A stretch of DNA of 64,000 nucleotides from positions 558,001 to 622,000 of the forward strand of contig NC_021284.1 in the NCBI RefSeq assembly GCF_000400955.1, written 5' to 3'. Positions 9,852-19,456 of the stretch are shown in pieces; positions within the stretch are counted from its first letter, which is position 1; every line of letters begins with the position of its first letter. Position numbers and translations under genes: made by a program. The DNA is from Spiroplasma syrphidicola EA-1 (GTDB lineage Bacteria > Bacillota_I > Bacilli_A > Mycoplasmatales > Mycoplasmataceae). Below the pieces are notes generated by a model. That model did not search any database, had not been told where the DNA came from, and worked only from the letters and a program-made list of their open reading frames with translations.

Positions 9852-10688
9852 TTATTTTTTATTAATTCCAAAGCGATTATTGATTAAAGCAATAAACTCT
9901 TCATCATCTAGCTGTTTTTTTGCCTGGTAAGTTTCTTGGGCCCCCTTACCAACCACGTAATGAATTTTATTAGGATTATAATCATTAACAGCTGTAAAAA
10001 TTGCTTGTGCCACTTCTAATGGTGTTGAATAACTAGATTCTTGTTCTGTCATTCCAGCGTTAAAAGTTTCGCGAACTTTTGCAATAATAGGATTATATTC
10101 AGGAAAATTGTTTTGATCTTCTTTAACTGTTGCGGCATTAAAAAAATTAGTTTTAACCCCTCCTGGTTCAATTAATTTAACATTAATATTAAAATCAGCT
10201 AGTTCATAACTTAAACCTTCAGTAAAACCTTCAACAGCATATTTTGTCGCATGGTAAATTGAATTTAATGGCATTGTTACTAACCCACCAATTGATGAAA
10301 CACTAATAATTGTTCCTGCTTGTTGCTTTTTAAAAATGGGAAGAAAAGCTCTTGTAACTTCCATTAACCCAAAGACATTTGTGTTAAAAATTGTTTTAAC
10401 ATCTTGTTCGGAAGTTAATTCAAATGGGGCTAATAAACCATAACCAGCATTATTTAATAAAATATCAATTTTTTCATTTTCTTTGATAATATTATCAACG
10501 GCCTGGTTAATACTATTAAGATCACTAACATCCATTTGGTACATTTTAATGTTTTTATTTAGATTTGTCAGATTATCTTTTTCAGGATTACGAGCTGTTG
10601 CAATAACATGATAACCTTGTTCGGCAAAATATAGCGCTGTTGCTTTGCCAATCCCTGAAGTTGAACCTGTAATAACTATTGTTTTCAT
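9852..10688 (-). CDS. Short-chain dehydrogenase/reductase, 278 aa
   Basis: Classical SDR with a Rossmann fold. TGSTSGIG cofactor motif at 7-14, NNAG at 79-82, catalytic Ser at about 131-132, YHATK at 145-149 (Tyr145/Lys149), PGG at 175-177. The extended C-terminus (~40 residues beyond a minimal SDR) matches the group often annotated as oxidoreductases of unknown substrate; an NADP preference is suggested by TARN after beta-2. It is cytoplasmic. A second, more distant SDR lies at 48249-48971. The substrate cannot be deduced. Confidence 0.85.
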   Translation of the reverse strand: MKTIVITGSTSGIGKATALYFAEQGYHVIATARNPEKDNLTNLNKNIKMYQMDVSDLNSINQAVDNIIKENEKIDILLNNAGYGLLAPFELTSEQDVKTIFNTNVFGLMEVTRAFLPIFKKQQAGTIISVSSIGGLVTMPLNSIYHATKYAVEGFTEGLSYELADFNINVKLIEPGGVKTNFFNAATVKEDQNNFPEYNPIIAKVRETFNAGMTEQESSYSTPLEVAQAIFTAVNDYNPNKIHYVVGKGAQETYQAKKQLDDEEFIALINNRFGINKK

Positions 10689-10760
10689 TGTTTCTCTCCT
10701 TATTTAAAGTTTTTTCAACTCTTTCATTGCAATTATAGCACATAATAATTTTCAATAAAT

Positions 10761-10832
10761 AAAAGAATACTTTTAATAAAAAGAGTTTAATAAATAAATT
10801 TTATCGCTCTATTTTATTTTTAGTATTCTTTT
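10761..10832. repeat. Inverted repeat with long loop
   Basis: AAAAGAATACT (10761-10771) and its exact complement (10822-10832) flank a 50-base AT-rich loop. It lies just beyond the acyltransferase stop on the minus strand, so it may end that transcript, though no T run follows immediately. Confidence 0.5.
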
Positions 10833-10852
10833 GAAAATTTTAATTTATATTT

Positions 10853-11887
10853 TTATGTTGTAGTTAAAAATTTCTGATCTCATTTTTTAACAAGTTTTGA
10901 AATTTGTACACCAATAGTTTTATTGTAAAAATATCCAATAGTAGTTCAAAACATGAAACCAACTGGTATTAGAATTCCTCCGATAATACTTCTTAAGCTA
11001 TTTGAACCAGTTCAATATTGTTTTAATCAAACAATTTGCAATTTATGTAATAAGTATGTTACTAATGTTGTTTCAGCTATTGTATCAATAAAATCACATT
11101 CAAAGGGTACAGCTGAAAAAATTCCAAATAATGAGACAGAAAATAATGTAATAAAAATTTGATTTACTGAGGCTGCTAATTTTTCAAAATTTGTGGCATT
11201 CTTTGTAAAACTAAAATATAGCATCACATAGCATATTGGAACAGCAATTAAATAAGTACCTAATTTAGGTCATTTATATTTGCTATAATCAGTTAAATTA
11301 TAAATTTTAATGAGTGCCCCTATTTGAAATCAAACAAATAATTTTACAAAAGACATATCAGTAAAATAATTAGCATAGCTCAATCCTGGCATAAAATTTA
11401 ATCCAAAATTATTATTAAGTCTTGTTAAAGCATTCGTTAAAACAACTGATGTTGAAAAAACAATAAATAAGGTTGTTATCCAATATTTACTATTTTTATT
11501 TGTTTGATAAAAATGTGTAATAAAAGGTGCCAACACATAAATAATAATAATTGAGTAATAGTATCAGCTATCATCAAAAGTTTTTTTAATAAAGTCTTGA
11601 AATGCTAAATTTGGCGGTAAACTATAATCAACACTCCCTAAACCATGAGTTAATAGCAAGGGTAAACCATATAATAAAATTTGTAAGTATTTACTACGCA
11701 AAGTACTACTATTAATTAAAAAAAATCCTGTTATTAGTGCAAAAATTGTATTATTGTTATAGAGAATTGGGTAAGCTGCTGCATATAGTCCAATATTACC
11801 GTATCAAAATGAAGGTATACTATGCTGCGCAATTACAAAAATGATAGCAAAAATTTTTAGTAAATTTATATTTGAATATTTTTTCAT
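10853..11887 (-). CDS. Acyltransferase-3 (AT3) family membrane protein
   Basis: 344 residues, about ten transmembrane helices, start at ATG 11887 with AGGAAG upstream. The N-terminus (NLLKIFAIIFVIAQHS) has the first AT3 helix with its conserved His at the membrane face. The family transfers acyl groups from a cytoplasmic donor to surface glycans or lipids. Several Trp codons are TGA. It is followed on the minus strand by a long inverted repeat. In a wall-less cell the acceptor would be glycolipid or surface glycan (inference). Assignment rests on topology and the first helix only. Confidence 0.65.
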
Positions 11888-11961
11888 TCAGTCTTCCTAG
11901 TTATTTTTTATTTTTTCACTTTTTAAATTATAACATACTTTATAAGTATAAGCATACATTT

Positions 11962-12007
11962 AATTAGTAAATAAAAGTTACCAAATGGTAACTTTTATTT
12001 ACTAATT
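11962..12007 (-). terminator. Long perfect hairpin, probable terminator
   Basis: A 21-bp stem (AATTAGTAAATAAAAGTTACC and complement) with a 4-base loop, overlapping the stop of the Pr6Pr gene. It is symmetrical, so it could act on either strand. Confidence 0.7.
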
Positions 12008-12786
12008 GCTATTTTTTGCAAGTTTTGATAATATTTTGTTTTGATAATTTTATTATTACTATAGTTGTATAAGAACATTGTCCCAATTAGAATTCCTAAA
12101 ATGGCAAAAAAAGCGATGATAAATCAAACATAACCAGGAATACCATGGGTTGATTGGTGAACATTTAAAAAGAAATATGGGAATCAACGATTATGCAAAA
12201 TTCCTTCACTATCAGTTCATGTAAAATGATCCCCTGACATTCGGCGTAATTCACCGCGAATCACTGCATATAAACAATAACCAATTAAAACAATAATGTA
12301 TTTTCAAAAATATTTTACAAAGAATTGCTTTAAGTTTACTTCAGTTTTGTTTTCCATTAAAAAAATAACATAGATAACAAAAGCAATCGGGTTAATCATA
12401 TGATCAACAACCGTTGTAATTCATCCTAAAGGAGTTGTTGGTAATGGGTCAATTGGTAGTAATAAAAAATTATAAATAATAAAAGTAATTGTGATATATA
12501 CTGCCCCGGCTAACGCAACAGGATATGACTGAATTTTTGTCTTATTTTCATAGCGATGACGAATCCCACTAAATAGAAATCAAAAGAGAATTCCTAAATT
12601 TGATAAACAGGTAAATGTTGTAAAAAAATCAGTTACATAAACGGTATAATCACTATTATATTTATTAATAATATTGTCTTTATCAAGAATTCCATTTATA
12701 AAAGCTCATGCTAAAATTGAAATTCCTAGGATTGCAAAAAATAACTTATAAATTTGTTTTCAAATTAATTTTATTTTTAAAGTCAT
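11995..12786 (-). CDS. Pr6Pr (FAR-17a/AIG1-like) six-helix membrane protein
   Basis: 263 residues with about six transmembrane helices, start at ATG 12786 with AAGGAG upstream. The segment DHMINPIAFVIYVIF and a later FLNVHQSTHG segment give the paired histidines of this family. Eukaryotic relatives (AIG1/ADTRP) hydrolyse fatty-acid esters; bacterial members are uncharacterised. It sits within a run of minus-strand membrane genes, with the 119-aa protein just upstream. All Trp codons except one near the C-terminus of the family alignment are TGA, which hides the frame under the standard code. Confidence 0.65.
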
Positions 12787-12825
12787 TTATAACTATTTGC
12801 TCCTTATTTTGTTTTTTATTTTAAA

Positions 12826-12867
12826 AATTGTTGTTGTAATAGTTTTTATGCTACTACAACAACAATT
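12826..12867 (-). terminator. Terminator-like hairpin
   Basis: A 17-bp stem with one mismatch (AATTGTTGTTGTAATAG and complement, 8-base loop), followed on the minus strand by T5. It lies between the 119-aa gene and the Pr6Pr gene. Confidence 0.75.
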
Positions 12868-12881
12868 ATATCATTGCTATT

Positions 12882-13241
12882 TTAAGAAACAAATTTATTC
12901 TTTGCCCAATTCCCTTTTCTTTTTTTAGGCTGGTATAAGTAAATTATTCATAATGCTGGCACTAATAATAAGATTAGGACCATCGTTGTAATTTGAATGA
13001 TATTAAAAATTAATCAAGAATTATTTATTGTAACATTGTAAACAATAAAATCAATTAATAAAACAGTCGTTAAAAAATAAACTAAACTAATAAGACTTAT
13101 TAAAGTAACTTTTTTAGCTTTACTATTAATTAATCCTTTATTTTGTTGTCATTTAATTTGAATAAAAATTGTATTAGTTACACCAAAAGATAAGACAATT
13201 AAAATAATAATGGCATCAAGAATTTCATATCAACTTCACAT
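12882..13241 (-). CDS. Small membrane protein, 119 aa
   Basis: Three predicted transmembrane helices (about 10-27, 47-67, 78-103) and a basic C-terminus (QPKKRKGNWAKNK). Not recognised. Its ATG immediately follows the stop of the polysaccharide deacetylase gene (TAAATG), so translation is coupled and the two probably work together. It could be a small flippase-like or anchoring partner, but nothing in the sequence proves it. Confidence 0.75.
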
Positions 13242-13994
13242 TTAATTCACCAACTTTCCATAATTCATATAATAACTTGGATCAGTTTTATTAAATGAGG
13301 CAAATTGATAACCTTGTTTTTTTAACCATTTGATTAAATCGCGTAATCAAAATTCGGCATAATCACGCGTATGAGCAACATAAATAATCCCTGGTTTTAA
13401 ATGCGTTTCATACTGTTTTAGGATTGTTCTTTTGCCAGTTTTACTTTCTTCATAGTCTGTCCCTAAATAGCCTCTAACTCAAAATGGAATGTTTAATTTC
13501 TGTTGGACATAATCTAATCCTTGAAAATGCTGTAAATAAGGCATTCGAATTGGGATGTCTTTATCATTAATTACCTGGCTATTTGCCCGATAAATATTTT
13601 TAATTAAATTGTTAGTTCTTTGTAATTCATCAATTAAAAGTTTTTGTTTGAAAAGATATTTTTGATGGCTATAAGAATGATTCCCCAAGGCGTGTCCTTC
13701 TTTAATCATTCTATTTAAGATATTTTTAATTGCTGGTTCACGATTGTAACGATCTAAATTAACCCCTGTTTGGAAAAAAGTTGCCTTCACATTTTCCGAC
13801 TTTAAAATATCCAAAATTTTTTCATCAGCTAAACCTGGTCCATCATCAAATGTCAGCATAACAACCTTTTCTTTCGTATTAATTCGATTAACTTCATAGT
13901 TATGTTGGGTAATAAAAGTATTAAAAATAATAACAGTTAGAATCAGGAAAGTTCAAATAATAATATTAATAATAGTTACTTTTTTTTGTAGCAT
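13242..13994 (-). CDS. Membrane-anchored polysaccharide deacetylase (NodB homology)
   Basis: 250 residues. An N-terminal transmembrane anchor (about 8-28) is followed by an extracellular NodB domain. Metal-site motif 1 is LTFDDGPG at 47-54 (D50/D51); motif 2 is HSYSH (H106/H110); motif 3 is the Arg in IRMPYL. Family enzymes remove N-acetyl groups from surface polysaccharides or peptidoglycan. Spiroplasmas have no cell wall, so the substrate is probably an exopolysaccharide, a glycolipid or a host glycan (inference). No clear ribosome site precedes the ATG at 13994; a 31-codon open frame with a strong one ends 23 bases upstream. It is translationally coupled to the 119-aa membrane protein. Confidence 0.8.
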
Positions 13995-14017
13995 GGTAAA
14001 AAAATGATATGCTGTTA

Positions 14018-14113
14018 TTAATTAGAAATTTTAAAAAATAAGTTATTATTTGATTTTGTTGTTAAAGTTATCGTTAATATTTTTATCGGTGCAAAGTTGT
14101 AATTTGTTTTCAT
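14018..14113 (-). CDS. Possible 31-aa leader peptide
   Basis: ATG at 14113 with a near-perfect AGGAG seven bases upstream; 31 codons rich in Thr, Asn and Lys; stop 23 bases before the deacetylase ATG, which lacks its own ribosome site. This arrangement suggests that translation of the deacetylase depends on reading this short frame. It is unknown otherwise. Confidence 0.4.
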   Translation of the reverse strand: MKTNYNFAPIKILTITLTTKSNNNLFFKISN

Positions 14114-14225
14114 ATTTACTCCTTAGTATTTTTAAATAATATCTCAATCATGGAGAATAAAACTATCGATAATAATTTTACCTTTTGTTATTTTTTGAGA
14201 TAAATCTATTATAAATAAATATCAA

Positions 14226-14257
14226 TAAAAAAACATATTTTATAATATGTTTTTTTG
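14226..14257 (-). terminator. Terminator of the PAP2 gene
   Basis: AAAAAACATATT paired with AATATGTTTTTT, ending in a T7 run on the minus strand. It overlaps the PAP2 stop codon. Confidence 0.8.
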
Positions 14258-15370
14258 AAAAATTTTATTAATAAGAAAATGAATGATAAATATCAACCCA
14301 CCGGAAAAAATAAAGGTAAAAGCTGTATCTGAAATTCAATGAAATCGTAAGACAATCAGAGCAAAATTCATTGATAAAATATGAGCCAATCAGAAAATAA
14401 ACATCCCCTTAACTTTCCAATTAATTTTTTGATTATTATGATTTTTTAAGACTAAAAGAATAATTGATCCAGAAAAGTATGTGGCATTAATATGGCCACT
14501 AGGAAAAGCATATTTTCATGGCATTTTAAAAGCAGGCATTTGGGGATTATTAGCCAACGGAAGAGATGGTTTTCACCATGGATATTGATATTCTCATGGA
14601 ATATTATCAATATAACCCGCTCCGTTGTTATAACCATATTTAAAATTAGAATTAAGGTAATGCTCTAATAAATCTGGACGGTCTTTCATTAAATCACCAA
14701 AAACAGCATTATAATAGTATCATCGATGAGTTGTCATTTTTAAAATAACAATAATGATATAGGTTATAGCTAAAAATGAGATTGCTTTAATTGCTTTTAA
14801 TCAATGTTGTTCTGATAATAACCGATTTGTTTTAACTAAGCGATAACGAATATAATATAAGCCTAATCCTAGTAATATTGTTTGATAAATAAAAGCTAGA
14901 ATTATTCCGGTTAATTGATATTTAATACTATCAATTAAAAAATAGTCGATCCCTGGCCCAAAACCAGTGTCCTGATTGGGCACTATAATAATATTAATTA
15001 AATTAATGATAATTCAAATGCCAATAATAATAAAATAGTAAGTGTTAACTAATCAATAACGATTTTTAAACTTTGTTTTTCCGGCTTTAATTTTACTTAA
15101 AAACCATGTTTCCAACAAAATTGTTAAATAAATAATTAACACAACAAATAATTCGCTATTCCCTAACTGTTCATAAAAACGAGATCAGTATTTTCCAAAT
15201 TCAGTTGTTAGACCTTGGGCTAATTTATCCGCAATTAAAAAATCAATTCAAAATCATCCGGTGGCAATTAATATCCCAACACTTGCAAGAATTAATATCG
15301 CCAATGGAATAATAAAAAAATATCGGTTGGGATTTTTTGGGGTAAAAAAGGTAATATTTTTCTTGGTCAT
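14240..15370 (-). CDS. PAP2-family membrane phosphatase, 376 aa
   Basis: Integral membrane protein with about eight helices, start at ATG 15370 (AAGGTGAG upstream). The C-terminal half carries the PAP2 signature FPSGH, followed later by RFHWISD, holding the catalytic His/Asp pair. Family enzymes remove phosphate from phosphatidate, undecaprenyl diphosphate or similar lipids. The usual Arg of the third motif (SR about seven residues before the His) is not at its normal place; the sequence there is AL, with an Arg two residues before the His. It follows the YwaF gene within 25 bases, so they form an operon. Confidence 0.78.
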
Positions 15371-15392
15371 TTACTCACCTTGTTTCTTTCTC

Positions 15393-16154
15393 CTAATTTA
15401 TTTTTTTATTATGATTATTTTTTTTAAGTTGTTTAACTAAAATTTCCCACCATGTTAAATGCAATTTTTCGTGGGTCTGATATTGATAAATTGGTTTGAA
15501 AAAGTACGTGATCATCAGACCAAGACCAATAATTGGAATTCCTAATATGAAAGAAATTAAAAACTGTCATGGGCGTGCTAATTCTTTTAAGCCAATTGCT
15601 CAAGCAATATCTCCAACAATGTAATTTGTGTTAAAATACTGATTAAATAACTCAACAGCTAAAATAATAATAATACCAGTAATAAAACTATGCTGAATTG
15701 ATTGACGAGAAAAATGGTAATTTGTCACCCCAAATAAATAAAGATATAAAAAGGCAAATAAAGTCATTGTATGACCAAAATAAAAAACATAAAAATCTCA
15801 CTCTAAAATTGTAGGTTGGCGGCTTGGAAAGATTAATGTTAAAATTGGCCCCATCACTCCTAGTGGGAAAAAACACTCTAAAAAAATGCGGTTTGGATAA
15901 ATTAACATAATTAAAGCTACTCAAGCCACAATTGTACATGAATATAAGGTAAAATAATTGGCAAAATGTTTTCAACCATCACCATGTAGCATGTATCAAA
16001 ATTGATCAATTTCAACAATTAAAAGTCATATTGCTAATCCAATTCTTAAATATAGGAATTTTGTTGTTTTAAGATAAAACTGCGGAAAAATTCATAAAGA
16101 TAAAACTAAAAAAATTGATAAAAATATTGCTAAAATTCATGAAAATATAATCAT
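15393..16154 (-). CDS. YwaF/TMEM164-family membrane protein (copy 1)
   Basis: 253 residues, six to seven helices, start at ATG 16154 after GGAGAG. It contains YFGHTMTLFAFLYLYLFG and the segment AVELFNQYFNTNYIVGDI, both shared nearly word for word with the copy at 20597-21346. Bacterial members are uncharacterised. The eukaryotic relative TMEM164 acts as an acyltransferase making ether-lipid species, so a lipid-remodelling role is a reasonable guess. Its stop TAG overlaps the ribosome-site region of the PAP2 gene, pointing to co-transcription with it. Confidence 0.75.
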
Positions 16155-16215
16155 TTTCTGTGCTCTCCTATTTTTCTGTTATTAATAATTATTTTTACTA
16201 TTAAAAGTTTTTATA

Positions 16216-16260
16216 ACTTAATACAGTATTTATTATAGCAAATAAATGCTGTATTAAGTT
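16216..16260. repeat. Palindromic hairpin sequence upstream of the YwaF gene
   Basis: AACTTAATACAG and its complement flank an inner paired AT tract, about 45 bases in all. There is no T run on the downstream side, so it could be an operator or a mobile palindrome rather than a simple terminator. Confidence 0.5.
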
Positions 16261-16285
16261 ATATTTTGTTGACTTTTATAATCTT

Positions 16286-16316
16286 AAAAAAAAAAAAAAA
16301 AACTGTTTAGACAGTT
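16286..16316 (-). terminator. Terminator with T17 tail
   Basis: Stem AACTGT/ACAGTT with loop CTAA on the transcribed strand, followed on the minus strand by exactly 17 T. It ends the 122-aa membrane-protein transcript. Confidence 0.85.
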
Positions 16317-16331
16317 CTTATTAATCAATAA

Positions 16332-16700
16332 TTATTCAACATTAAGTACAGGTGTAATTACTTTTGTTTCATATTTGCCAACTAAAATTAAGATTCCCCC
16401 AATAATTCCTGTTAGAATGATTGATACCACTCCAGCAGCAATATGATTGTTGGCTTTACCATTTAGGACAAAAACTGCTAAAAGGATTGAAGCAATTTGT
16501 GCTGCGGCAAAGCAAAATCATAAAATCCCTAAAACCATTGTAACAGTCGAATAGTAAGTGCTAGTAATAAGATGAGCTTGAGCAAAAGCGCTAGCTCCTC
16601 GGGTAATAGAAGTAACTATTAAAATTGCAGCAATTACGATTGTAACAATGCATCCGGCTTTACATAAACTATCTGGTGATTTTGTTTTTTCTTGTTTCAT
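16332..16700 (-). CDS. Small four-helix membrane protein, 122 aa
   Basis: Start at ATG 16700. A short charged N-terminus (KQEKTKSPD) precedes a Cys and then four hydrophobic segments (about 15-34, 50-70, 72-88, 94-112), ending in a polar tail TKVITPVLNVE. Not recognised; it is typical of the many small Spiroplasma-specific membrane proteins. It is transcribed alone, with its own terminator. A short TAGATA microsatellite lies upstream. Confidence 0.7.
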
Positions 16701-16744
16701 TTTGATAATCCTTTCTAATATTTCTAAAGCTTATTATTTTACTT

Positions 16745-16771
16745 TTTATAGATATAGATATAGATATATCA
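16745..16771. repeat. TATAGA/GATATA microsatellite
   Basis: Three to four tandem copies of a 6-base unit upstream of the 122-aa membrane-protein gene, in its likely promoter region. Length variation could affect expression; this is speculation. Confidence 0.5.
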
Positions 16772-16811
16772 TATCTTATGTTTAACAAAAAACCAAATTA
16801 AGATAAAATAA

Positions 16812-16838
16812 ATAAAAAGAACAGTTATAAACTGCTCT
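16812..16838 (-). terminator. Terminator of the ABC exporter operon
   Basis: Stem around CAGTT/AACTG (16818-16838) with flanking pairs and a T-rich tail on the minus strand. Confidence 0.65.
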
Positions 16839-16844
16839 CTTTAT

Positions 16845-17597
16845 TTAAATTGATAAATTTTTTCGATTAAATATAAAGATTGAACCAATAAATAAACCTG
16901 TTCCAACTACTAACGACATTGTAATAGTAATTGCGATATTAGCATTACCGTTATCAATTCATTTAGGAACAAATAAACTAATAATTGTAAAGTATTCCAT
17001 TACTTCTAATTGATTAAACATCTTTGTTAAAAATTTAAAAAGATAAAAAGCAATAAAAATCGCTCCCGTAATTAGCATTGGATAAATTCGACGTTCAAAT
17101 AATGTGGCAATAATAACACAAATGCTGGCAAATAAAACTGTTAAAGCAAACATTGATAAATTAACTAAAGCAAATTTACCAATTGGTTTATAACCTAAAT
17201 TTGAACTGGCAATAATAATAGCCCCTATTACAAAGAAAACTAAATATTGCACTAAGATTGTTAAAACAAAGCCAATAATTTTGTTAAACATAATTTTATT
17301 ACGTGAATGTTGTGATACTAGTAAGACAGCTCATGAACCATCTTCGACATCACCGGCAATAATTTTACTAGCAACAAGAATACAATACATAAAACTAATA
17401 ATTACGCCAAACATTGAATAATACATTGAAGAAACAGTTTGAATTAATGATCCTGGCCCAGTTACCGGTAAATGCGGTTGTTGAGTTGTTTGGACTAAGT
17501 AGACAATTAAAAATAATAGACCAATACTTGTAAAACCTACAAAAGGAATTAAAGCATCTTTGAAAGTTTTTGATAATATTCCACGATTAAAATACAT
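16845..17597 (-). CDS. ABC-2 type exporter permease
   Basis: 250 residues with six transmembrane segments in the ABC-2 arrangement. The conserved first loop contains GDVEDGSWAVLLVSQHSRNKI, where the family has an EKERGT-like coupling helix; the Trp there is TGA. It starts at ATG 17597 inside the end of the ATPase gene (11-base overlap) with a GGGGG ribosome site. Partner of the ATPase at 17587-18318. The substrate is unknown; such pairs often export peptides or drugs or sense antimicrobials. Confidence 0.85.
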
Positions 17598-18318
17598 TTA
17601 ATAATTCCCCCATTTCATCTTGACCATAACATTCTCAAAATTTTTCTTCCACTGTTTTTTGTTCTTCATGAATGGCGGCTAACGTTGAGGTATGAACTAA
17701 ACGTCCTTTTTTTAAAATTGTTAAACGATCACATAATACTTCCACTTCGCGCATAATGTGCGAACATAATAAAATAGTTTTTCCAGCTGCTTTTTCTTTT
17801 TTTACTAATTTAACAAAATTATTTTGCATCACAGGGTCAAGACCACTTGTTGGTTCATCTAAAACATAGATAGAAAAATCGCCCATAAAGGCTGTAATGA
17901 TAGCTAATTTTTGTTTCATCCCTTTTGACATTTTTTTGATTTTTCCACTAGTATCTAAATCAAAATATTTGATTAATGCTTCCATTTTTGTTAAATCTTT
18001 AATTCCTCTTAATTGGGCATAAAATTTTAAATATCCTTTTATTGACATGTTATTTGGAATAATTTGTTCTCCTGCAATAAAACCAATTTCGCGATTAATC
18101 AAATGGGATTTGGTTGTTGGGTCTAAATTATTAATTGAAATATCCCCACAATCTTCTTTTAAAAATCCTAATAAAATTCGCATAATGGTTGTTTTTCCTG
18201 ATCCTGATGGACCTAAAAAACCAAAGATTTCTCCCTTATTAATTGTAAAGGAAATATCAAAAACCCCTTTTTGGGCATTATATCGTTTTGTAACGTTATT
18301 AAATTTTATAATTTCCAT
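17587..18318 (-). CDS. ABC exporter ATP-binding protein
   Basis: 243 residues. Walker A GPSGSGKT at 36-43, signature MSKGMKQK at 130-137, Walker B YVLDEP at 151-156, and a switch His in SHIMRE. The pattern is that of DrrA/CcmA-like exporters paired with ABC-2 permeases. AGGAG precedes the ATG at 18318. It overlaps the permease start and is preceded by a 196-aa membrane protein in the same direction, so three genes form one operon. Confidence 0.92.
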
Positions 18319-18366
18319 TTTCTTTTTTCTCCTTTAATAATTTTTAATGTTGTAAGTTGTTAAAAA

Positions 18367-18957
18367 TTATCAAGGACAGACTCTCGCTACTTTAGTAATA
18401 ATTAAAAGCTCTTTTTGATCAAAGTTAAATTCTAATACTCGGGGTTCATATAAATGATGTTGCGCTGTAATAAGTGTTTGATGATATTCTATTAACTGGA
18501 TGAAAAAATCTTCAAAATTATCTTCTGAATATTTTGAAATAAGGTTATTAAATAAGTACTGTAATAAAATATCATTTTTTAGATAGTAATAACTAACAAT
18601 AGAAAACGCAATACATAAGGCTATAAAAATACCAAAAAAGAACAAATTACTAGCTTGCAATAAGTAAATAATTAATGAAAAAACATTATAAAGAAAATAA
18701 AAATAAATATAAGTATAGATAAACCATGTCATTGAAATCACTGCAATAATCGTCAAAATACTTAATAAGATAATTATTTTACGATAATTTTTTTTATTAA
18801 TTTGACTTAAAAAAATGATAATAACAAATAGTAAAATTAAAACTTTAATTAGTGATTCAATAAATGTTAAGTTTAGCTTAAGTGTGCAGATAAATATTAA
18901 AGAAAAGATTGCAATTAAAAATGTAATGCTTAAGTTATTGATTTTTTTAAAATTCAT
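18367..18957 (-). CDS. Hypothetical membrane protein, 196 aa
   Basis: Four to five hydrophobic helices in the first ~130 residues, then a soluble acidic tail containing YSEDNFEDFFIQLIEYHQ. Ends VCPW with the Trp as TGA directly before TAA. Not recognised. It lies 48 bases ahead of the ABC ATPase and is probably part of that operon, perhaps as an accessory or sensor of the exporter. Confidence 0.7.
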
Positions 18958-19014
18958 TTCTACACCTCATTATTTTCATTATCTTATCGCATATTTTAAT
19001 TTAAAGCAAATATG

Positions 19015-19389
19015 TTATTTTAGATCCTTAGTTTCATTTTCAAGTTCCGCTAGTTTTTTCTTCGCTCTTTTTAAACCTGTTCTATTAATTCAATAACCAA
19101 ATCATGGTGTTAATAAATATAAGAGACCATATAAATAAATTAAAAAAGCAAAAACAAAAATGGTATAAGCGACTGTTATTTCTTTGCGTAATAACCCCCG
19201 ATCAATCTCACTTTGTTTAATTCCGGTCCTAATTGCATAAATTGTTGTCCCAATAACCGGAATATTTTCTCATCAAAAAGGTTTTAAGTTTTTTTCAAAT
19301 TTAATAATATCATCCTTGGTAACTAAGATTTTATACTCTTGAAAAGACATTTTTGCTTCATTTTGTAAATTGTTTGCTGGTTTTTCCAT
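19015..19389 (-). CDS. Small membrane protein with coiled-coil tail, 124 aa
   Basis: Start at ATG 19389 after AGGAG. A soluble N-terminal ~60 residues contains QEYKILVTKDDIIKFEKN. One or two hydrophobic segments follow (about 78-100), then a basic/acidic coiled-coil tail (LKRAKKKLAELENETKD). Not recognised. It is transcribed on the minus strand after the TDT transporter gene and before the ABC operon. Confidence 0.7.
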
Positions 19390-19456
19390 TTTTTCTCCTA
19401 AAATACTATTTCATAAACTTTTTCTATTATATCATTTTAATCTTTATTGCTATTTG

